From positions 1 to 10,139 of the forward strand of contig CABVRQ010000114.1 in the NCBI GenBank assembly GCA_902500695.1: a stretch of 10,139 nt of DNA, given 5' to 3'. The stretch comes from an uncultured Nitrospira sp. (GTDB lineage Bacteria; Nitrospirota; Nitrospiria; Nitrospirales; UBA8639). Positions 5,510 to 10,139 of this stretch are shown here, piece by piece; the first letter of the stretch is position 1, and each line of letters begins with the position of its first letter. Below the pieces are notes generated by a model. The model did not search any database. It worked only from the letters and a program-made list of their open reading frames with translations, and was not told the origin of the DNA. A program made the translations under genes and the position numbers.

Positions 5510-6634
5510 ATGATTGAGCAATCTCAAATTCACCTAGACAGACAAAAGGAAAACGGCGCTCCCATTATCCTGGAAGATCCTGCGTCCCTTTCGTGGAAAA
5601 CGCCCCTCACATCCGACTTAAGAAAAACCGGTCTTCATCCTGACAATTGGTATCCGCTCGCACGCTCCAGAGATCTGAAAAAAGGAAAAATGCTTGGAGT
5701 GTCCTTTGCCGGTGATCCCATCGTGTTGGTGAGAACCGTAACCGGAATGGTCTATGCGCTCGAAGACCGATGTGCCCATCGGCAGGTACCGCTCCATTGC
5801 GGAGTGGTGCATGGAGAGCATGTCCAGTGTGGGTATCATTCCTGGACGTTTGACCAGACAGGGCGATGTATGGGTGTACCCTATTTAGAAAAGAACCAAC
5901 CACGGCCGGCAGGAGTGAAGAATTTCCCCTGTCGGGAAGCCTATGGGCTGGTTTTTGTATTTCCCGGCTCGGTGAGCAGAGTTGAAGAAGTTGGATTCCC
6001 GAATGTGTCCTTAGCCGGTGATCCGCAATATAAAACTCGATACCTTGACCGTCAGGTGAGTTGCCATTACTCCTTCATGCATGAGAATCTTATGGATATG
6101 AACCACCAGTTTTTGCACCGTCGACTGATGGGCGGGATCCGAACGGTCTTTCTGGAACTTCGAGAGCGGCCGCATGCCGTTGAAGTCGACTATACCTTCT
6201 CTCGAATCAAAGGCGCACAACCACTCGGAGAAAAACTCATCTTAGGACGTACCAAACCATCCGCAGATGGCCCGAAACATGATCTGATGACCATCTGTAC
6301 CAATTATCCCTATCAAACGCTCCAGTTTTGGACAGCCGGGAGTACTCACCCAGCGTTAAATCTCTGGAATGTGTATGTTCCCATTGATCATGCCCAACGA
6401 ATCAACCATACCTTTGGGTTGATGATGATCCGGAAACCTTCAATTCCCGGACTCATCCACCTTTTGTGGCCGTTTATTGTGTGGTTTACCGATGGAATCT
6501 TTGCCCAGGATCGGTGGATTGTTGAGGAAGAACAGAAAGCCTTTGATCGCCAGGGCGCGGACTGGAATCAGGAAGTTTTTCCTGTGATTCAGAGCTTAAG
6601 GAGCTTGTTGGGTCGAGAAGGCATTGCCTTATGA
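5510..6634 (+). CDS. Rieske non-heme iron oxygenase, alpha subunit
   Basis: A 374-residue oxygenase alpha subunit. The N-terminal Rieske [2Fe-2S] domain (about 45-155) has ligands Cys88-x-His90 and Cys107-x2-His110, sixteen residues apart. The catalytic domain has the mononuclear-iron motif Asn192, Asp195, His198, His202 in ENLMDMNHQFLH. Asp334, in AQDRWIVEEEQ, is the likely third iron ligand. Asp195 would bridge electron transfer from the neighbouring subunit's Rieske centre. Length fits single-component monooxygenase alpha subunits of the vanillate demethylase / pheophorbide oxygenase type. Substrate cannot be told. A hydrophobic stretch (about 310-332) before Asp334 could allow membrane contact. 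ATG at 5510 is chosen over an upstream TTG (5498) because GGAGA sits 6 nt before it. No reductase or ferredoxin is encoded nearby, so electrons must come from elsewhere. It is divergent from the two-component operon and convergent with the CBS-receiver gene. Family is secure; reaction unknown. Confidence 0.9.
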   Translation: MIEQSQIHLDRQKENGAPIILEDPASLSWKTPLTSDLRKTGLHPDNWYPLARSRDLKKGKMLGVSFAGDPIVLVRTVTGMVYALEDRCAHRQVPLHCGVVHGEHVQCGYHSWTFDQTGRCMGVPYLEKNQPRPAGVKNFPCREAYGLVFVFPGSVSRVEEVGFPNVSLAGDPQYKTRYLDRQVSCHYSFMHENLMDMNHQFLHRRLMGGIRTVFLELRERPHAVEVDYTFSRIKGAQPLGEKLILGRTKPSADGPKHDLMTICTNYPYQTLQFWTAGSTHPALNLWNVYVPIDHAQRINHTFGLMMIRKPSIPGLIHLLWPFIVWFTDGIFAQDRWIVEEEQKAFDRQGADWNQEVFPVIQSLRSLLGREGIAL

Positions 6635-6720
6635 GGACTCTCCCTCTCATCCTGAAAAGGGTTTCCAAGTCGGCAGCCGGATTGCATCTTGAGCTTGCGT
6701 ACTAGGTATCCGAAATTTGA

Positions 6721-7752
6721 TCACGCCACGTGGGAAGGAGAGGATGCCTGTGCCTCATTCTTTTGAAGGATCTTGCGACAGGCTTCCTTGAGAGCTTTCA
6801 GATGAAACGGTTTCACAAAAAACCCTTGAGCGCCCTCCTGTAACAGTTGACGAAGGGCTCGTTCATCCGCTGCCCCGGACATCATCAGCACCGGCACCTG
6901 ATGGCCCAACCATCGTAATTCATCCAGCATGGTTCGCCCATCCATAATGGGCATATCCATATCTAATAAAATGCCATCCACGCTTTGGCGGCTCGCGACG
7001 GCCAGCCCTTCCCATCCATTTCTCGCAACAAGCACTTCATATCCCCATTCCTGAAGGGCATGTTTTAATAGTCTGGTCACCGTTGGATCATCATCGACCA
7101 CTAATAAGCATGGTCGGATTTCCTGGGTTACCACCTCATCAGAAGACAGACTCCCGGATGTGGTGTTGAGTTCCTGAAGGGTTTGAACACAAGTAGGGCA
7201 ATAGGTATGCGCGAGGTCGATCTCAGAAAATTTGAGATGGTCCATAGATAAAAACGACGCCAAATTCCGCCTTTCTTTCGTGCCAACCTGCGCGGCAGAG
7301 GAATCCTGTTCCCGTTCACACCATGCGCACGTAGAGACGGATCGGGAAGAAGCCGGCGATAACGAAAGACATTGCTGTAACACCCTTGCCCGAGAGATGA
7401 CTCCCACAAGATTATGATTGCGCACGACAGGCATTCTCTGGACATGTTCTTGCGTCATCGCATCCAACACCTTATTAAGGGGTTCATCCTCATGTACATA
7501 CACAGGTGTGGTCATCGTGTCTTCGACTTTAAGATCATCAAGTGAATCCAACCGTGAAACGGCCTCGAACAGACGGAAATCTGACACGATCCCGAGAATT
7601 TTTTGTTCGGAATCAACGACCGGCCATCCACAATAATGACCGGAGAGGAATTGCAGCGCCAAATCGTTCTCGAATTTTCCACGGCTAAGTGGTAACGCTT
7701 TAGGATCCATTAAGTCTTTTGCCAATAGGGGGGACGAAGGCAGGTGGTTCAT
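6721..7752 (-). CDS. CBS-domain pair / double-CxxC / receiver-domain fusion protein
   Basis: A 343-residue soluble protein in three parts. Residues about 8-65 and 74-130 are two CBS repeats (GWPVVDSEQKILGIVSDFRL and QRMPVVRNHNLVGVISRARV), a module that usually binds adenine nucleotides or related ligands. Residues 142-188 carry Cys142-x2-Cys145 and Cys185-x2-Cys188 (CAWC ... AHTYCPTC). This resembles the CxWCK ... FSHGICPxC element often appended to bacterial sensor proteins, probably a metal or redox site. Residues about 212-330 are a receiver domain with Asp220-222, phospho-acceptor Asp264 in LLDMDMP, Ser292 and Lys314. There is no DNA-binding or enzymatic output. It could integrate energy status, thiol/metal state and phosphorylation, acting on a partner protein. 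ATG at 7752 has AGAGG 7 nt upstream, itself inside an inverted repeat. It is transcribed alone and convergent with the Rieske gene, with an 86-bp gap showing no clear terminator. Domains are secure; function is inferred. Confidence 0.9.
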   Translation of the reverse strand: MNHLPSSPLLAKDLMDPKALPLSRGKFENDLALQFLSGHYCGWPVVDSEQKILGIVSDFRLFEAVSRLDSLDDLKVEDTMTTPVYVHEDEPLNKVLDAMTQEHVQRMPVVRNHNLVGVISRARVLQQCLSLSPASSRSVSTCAWCEREQDSSAAQVGTKERRNLASFLSMDHLKFSEIDLAHTYCPTCVQTLQELNTTSGSLSSDEVVTQEIRPCLLVVDDDPTVTRLLKHALQEWGYEVLVARNGWEGLAVASRQSVDGILLDMDMPIMDGRTMLDELRWLGHQVPVLMMSGAADERALRQLLQEGAQGFFVKPFHLKALKEACRKILQKNEAQASSPSHVA

Positions 7753-7792
7753 GAGAGGGCCTCTCTTTCAAACCGGTTTCAACCAGGAAACC
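7753..7792 (-). promoter_or_regulatory. Inverted repeats in the leader of the CBS-receiver gene
   Basis: Three inverted repeats are packed into 40 bp directly before the ATG. GAGAGG-G-CCTCTC (7753-7765) touches the start codon and contains the ribosome-binding AGAGG. AAACCGGTTT (7770-7779) is a perfect 10-bp palindrome. GGTTTC (7775-7780) pairs with GAAACC (7787-7792) across 6 nt. In mRNA the first could form GAGAG/CTCTC around a GCC loop and hide the ribosome site; as DNA any could be an operator. The structure is observed; the role is unknown. Confidence 0.4.
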
Positions 7793-8562
7793 ATGGGTGA
7801 AGGGGGTAGGGATGAACCGATACAAACGATCGGACTAACCGAAAAAGGAACTATAGGAAAGAACTACAAATTTAATTAAACTAAAAGCAAAAACCAGACC
7901 AAACAAAATGGAATGAGTTTTAAAGGGAAAACCTCTTATATTTCATATGATAAATAGGAGACGGTTTCCCTACCCATAAAATTCCAGGAAGGGTTGACGT
8001 ATTAAATAAACAAAAGCATTAGGCTAAATCATACAATCTGAGGTTTGGAACTTTCCCACCGACTAAAGAAAAAGGTCTGGAGCGCATCAGACTTTATAAA
8101 GGAATTTCGGAATGGTCGATTATATTCGGGAGGAGGCAAGCAGAAAATTTAAAGCCAATTTCCAACTCCTCCCCGTTTATAGCTAGCGATTCCGCTAAAG
8201 GGCATCTCGAGAACAAACGTTTAGCCACTGCTTGCGCTGTTGGTAACTGAGGGAAGTACACTGAATCCTTCAGGTTGGCAGATAGAGAATCCTTTAGGCA
8301 GGGTCCACCTCCATTCCAAAAACGAAATCCACCGCTCCCAATAAAGGGAGCAGCCCCTTTGTTGTTCCGGACTGACAGAGAACGTCTCCACACCTTTTTG
8401 TTCGATCACAACACTCAAGAAATTTAGCTTCAGGACATGACCCATCTAAAGCACGTTTTACCATTAGATATCGTTCTCACGGCCCACATAGATCTCATTT
8501 GCGCCAACTCTCAGGGGTGTGCTACCAGTGACATCTCCCCACATGAAAGGCAGCAGTGGAAT
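7793..8562. other. Long intergenic region before the radical SAM gene, no convincing gene
   Basis: This region holds about 770 bp without a gene I can defend. The left third (about 7840-8040) is very A+T-rich. It includes TATAGT on the minus strand (plus 7850-7855), a possible -10 for the CBS-receiver gene, and TTGACG on the plus strand (7994-7999), a possible -35 with no good partner. A 24-codon plus-strand frame (8112-8186) has AAAGGA 8 nt before its ATG but is unrecognised. A hairpin GCTCCC-AATAAA-GGGAGC lies at 8334-8351. GAATCCTTCAGG (8263-8274) and GAATCCTTTAGG (8287-8298) are near-identical direct repeats. Minus-strand frames at 8094-8445 resemble no family I know. The stretch 8437-8562 is in frame with the radical SAM gene and would belong to it if the upstream ATG is used. 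Confidence 0.4.
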
Positions 8563-10080
8563 ATGGAACACATTACCGAACCTACAAAAGAGCTATTGTT
8601 GCTCAGGCACCCTGGCGCGATTATGTTTGTCTCCTGTTATGAATTGGGCCACCAACCTCTTGGCATAGCCCAACCGATGGGATTTCTCGAGCAAGCCGGG
8701 TTTTCGCCGGTTGGCCTCGACATCGCCGTTGAAACCATTAATGAACCGGCTCTCAGGCTCGCCAAATTCGTCGGTATTTCAGTCCCCATGCACACAGCGC
8801 TCAGGCTTGGGGTACGCGTAGCCGAGCTGATTCGCGCAATAAATCCAACCTGCCACATTTGTTTCTATGGCCTGTACGCCTCGATCAATGCGGAATATTT
8901 GCTTCAGGAGTTGGCCGATACTGTGGTGGGCGGAGAATATGAGATCCCGCTACGATCACTCATTGAGACAATCGATCGAGATCAGACGATCAACGATCTC
9001 GAGGGAGTGAGCTCTCCAAACCGGGTCGTTGCTCCCTATTTGAAGCGGCCCTACTCAACCACTTCAACGAGATCCCAACCAATCCCAAGTCGGACAGGAC
9101 TCCCGATGTTGGACCAATATGCCCAGCTCGAAGAGAACGGGACAGAACGACTGGTCGGGTACATCGAGACCAGTCGTGGATGCCTCCATCACTGCCTGCA
9201 TTGTCCTATCGTGCCGGTCTATGAAGGGCGATTCTTCCTTGTCCCGGAGGCCGTCGTCCTCGAGGACATTCGGCATCAGGTACAGGCAGGCGCCACGCAT
9301 ATCACTTTCGGCGATCCTGATTTTTTGAACGGGCCGGGGCATTCCCTCAGCATTGTTCGCACGATGCATGAGGAGTTTCCGTATCTGACCTTTGATTTCA
9401 CCGCGAAGATCGAACACCTCTTGAAGCACCGCACTCTGATTCCAGACCTTGCAGCACAGGGGTGCCTGTTCATCATCTCCGCAGTGGAGTCGTTCAGCGA
9501 CCATGTTTTGAAACGATTGCATAAGGGACATACGGGAACTGATATCATCACAGCGCTCGCGATTCTGCGCGAAGCCGGCATCACGCTTCGCCCATCGCTT
9601 GTGGCTTTTACACCCTGGACCAGCCTCGACGATTACCTCTATACGTTGGACATGGTGGAAGACCACGATCTTATCGACGCGACCGACCCCGTACAGTTGA
9701 GCATTCGTCTCTTGGTGCCGCCCGGCTCGGCTCTTCTCGCCAAGTCAGACATTCAGAGTTTTCTCGGTCCACTCGATCAAGCAAACTTTCAGTATCCATG
9801 GACGCATCCGGATGAGCGGATGGATCAACTCCATCAGGCGGTAAATGCAATCGTGGAAGCGAGTGCCAAGGAGGAGGAAGATGCGATGGCCACCTTTGAT
9901 CGTATTCGAGCCAGTGCCGATAAGATTGCCGGGCGGCCCGTTGAAACCTCGACCCAGACAAGGGTGAGCAGGCCTGATCGTCCGAAGCCGCCCCGGTTAA
10001 CGGAATCATGGTTCTGCTGCGCTGAGCCTACAACCCAACAGTTCAGGCCGTTGCTGACAAAGGGGAATGGGGAAATCTAA
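8563..10080 (+). CDS. B12-binding-type radical SAM protein with CCAEP C-terminal tail
   Basis: A 505-residue protein with this start. Residues about 18-140 look like the Rossmann-type B12-binding region of B12-radical SAM enzymes (IMFVSCYELGHQPLG, then GISVPMHTALRLGVRVAEL and VVGGEYEIPL). The histidine motif DxHxxG is absent, so any cobalamin would bind base-off or not at all. The radical SAM core follows, with Cys207-x3-Cys211-x2-Cys214 in RGCLHHCLHCP for the [4Fe-4S] cluster and SAM. The end carries Cys485-Cys486-Ala-Glu-Pro. I recall a named family, CUAEP/CCAEP-tail radical SAM proteins, in which the second Cys is selenocysteine in some members. The substrate is unknown. ATG at 8563 is preferred (AAAGG 12 nt upstream; the conserved part starts soon after). 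ATG at 8437 would give 547 residues, but its AGGA is 1 nt from the start. The gene is visibly more G+C-rich than its neighbours. The tail motif is seen; the family name is from memory. Confidence 0.85.
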   Translation: MEHITEPTKELLLLRHPGAIMFVSCYELGHQPLGIAQPMGFLEQAGFSPVGLDIAVETINEPALRLAKFVGISVPMHTALRLGVRVAELIRAINPTCHICFYGLYASINAEYLLQELADTVVGGEYEIPLRSLIETIDRDQTINDLEGVSSPNRVVAPYLKRPYSTTSTRSQPIPSRTGLPMLDQYAQLEENGTERLVGYIETSRGCLHHCLHCPIVPVYEGRFFLVPEAVVLEDIRHQVQAGATHITFGDPDFLNGPGHSLSIVRTMHEEFPYLTFDFTAKIEHLLKHRTLIPDLAAQGCLFIISAVESFSDHVLKRLHKGHTGTDIITALAILREAGITLRPSLVAFTPWTSLDDYLYTLDMVEDHDLIDATDPVQLSIRLLVPPGSALLAKSDIQSFLGPLDQANFQYPWTHPDERMDQLHQAVNAIVEASAKEEEDAMATFDRIRASADKIAGRPVETSTQTRVSRPDRPKPPRLTESWFCCAEPTTQQFRPLLTKGNGEI

Positions 10081-10102
10081 CAGCCTGTGAGAAAACGATG
10101 TC

Positions 10103-10137
10103 GGCTCGCTGAAACCTCGATGGTTCGCGAGTGTGCC
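10103..10137 (+). other. Strong hairpin downstream of the radical SAM gene
   Basis: Starting 22 nt after the stop codon, CTCGC (10105-10109) pairs with GCGAG (10127-10131). Inside it GAAACC pairs with GGTTC, with one bulged A, around a TCGAT loop. GGC/GCC can add an outer clamp. This gives about ten pairs with two bulges. No T run is visible before the window ends, so it may be a rho-dependent or 3'-protecting structure rather than an intrinsic terminator. Confidence 0.35.
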
Positions 10138-10139
10138 AC

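Noticed and set aside
5284..5517. 77-codon plus-strand frame before the Rieske gene
   Set aside because: It covers the candidate promoter and leader, overlaps the real start, and has no domain.
8215..8250. GCCACTG fragment suggesting a cobalamin riboswitch ahead of the B12-type radical SAM gene
   Set aside because: The rest of the conserved core (B12 box and paired elements) is missing.
8263..8298. Direct repeat GAATCCTT(C/T)AGG as a CRISPR or insertion-site signature
   Set aside because: Only two short copies, with no array, transposase or flanking inverted repeats.
8094..8445. Overlapping minus-strand frames of 99 and 74 codons in the long gap
   Set aside because: Low-complexity-looking translation, no recognised domain and no good ribosome site. 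They may be a decayed remnant but cannot be supported.
8437..8562. Upstream ATG adding 42 residues to the radical SAM protein
   Set aside because: AGGA is only 1 nt before that ATG, and the added residues show no family feature. It remains possible and is noted in the entry.
9064..9666. 200-codon open frame on the minus strand inside the radical SAM gene
   Set aside because: It is antisense to a gene with secure motifs, Cys/Arg-rich, and resembles no family.

Overview
The window looks like chromosomal DNA from a Gram-negative, respiration-focused bacterium. My best guess is a member of the Nitrospirota (Nitrospira-like). This rests on overall flavour: moderate G+C, many fused receiver-domain proteins, a periplasmic cupredoxin, a NarX/PilJ-type sensor kinase, and a radical SAM protein with a CCAEP tail. 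No rRNA, tRNA, CRISPR array, insertion sequence or phage gene was seen, and the lineage is an inference.

Left part (about 90-2166, minus strand). A likely three-gene transcription unit runs right to left: a secreted type 1 copper protein (1590-2039), a stand-alone receiver protein (1131-1496), and a flavohemoglobin-type globin fused to a receiver domain (186-1085). A candidate promoter lies in front of the copper gene. Directly upstream of its -35 is a perfect tandem 11-bp repeat, the geometry used by OmpR/PhoB-family regulators. A candidate terminator closes the unit at about 90-115.

Centre (about 2247-5147, minus strand). A two-component pair follows: a membrane sensor kinase with a PilJ/NarX-like P-box, a GAF domain and a kinase core (3174-5147), then a KdpE-like winged-helix response regulator 11 nt downstream (2449-3162). 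A hairpin with a T-rich tail ends it. The kinase carries Ser instead of the usual Asp in the DxGxG nucleotide-binding motif. The regulator could plausibly act on the 11-bp repeats in front of the copper gene, and perhaps on a near-copy in front of the Rieske gene.

Right of centre. A Rieske non-heme iron oxygenase alpha subunit (5510-6634, plus) is divergent from the kinase. It converges on a CBS pair / double-CxxC / receiver fusion protein (6721-7752, minus), whose leader is packed with inverted repeats.

Right end. About 800 bp without a convincing gene leads to a more G+C-rich B12-binding-type radical SAM protein (8563-10080, plus). It ends in a Cys-Cys-Ala-Glu-Pro tail, the Cys form of a motif that has selenocysteine in relatives. 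A strong hairpin follows its stop.

Taken together, most of the window is redox and gas-related signalling (heme globin, copper protein, four receiver domains, one kinase) plus two metal-dependent enzymes. The most unusual items are the globin-receiver fusion and its operon, the altered kinase motif with the candidate operator, the CBS-CxxC-receiver architecture and the CCAEP-tail radical SAM enzyme.
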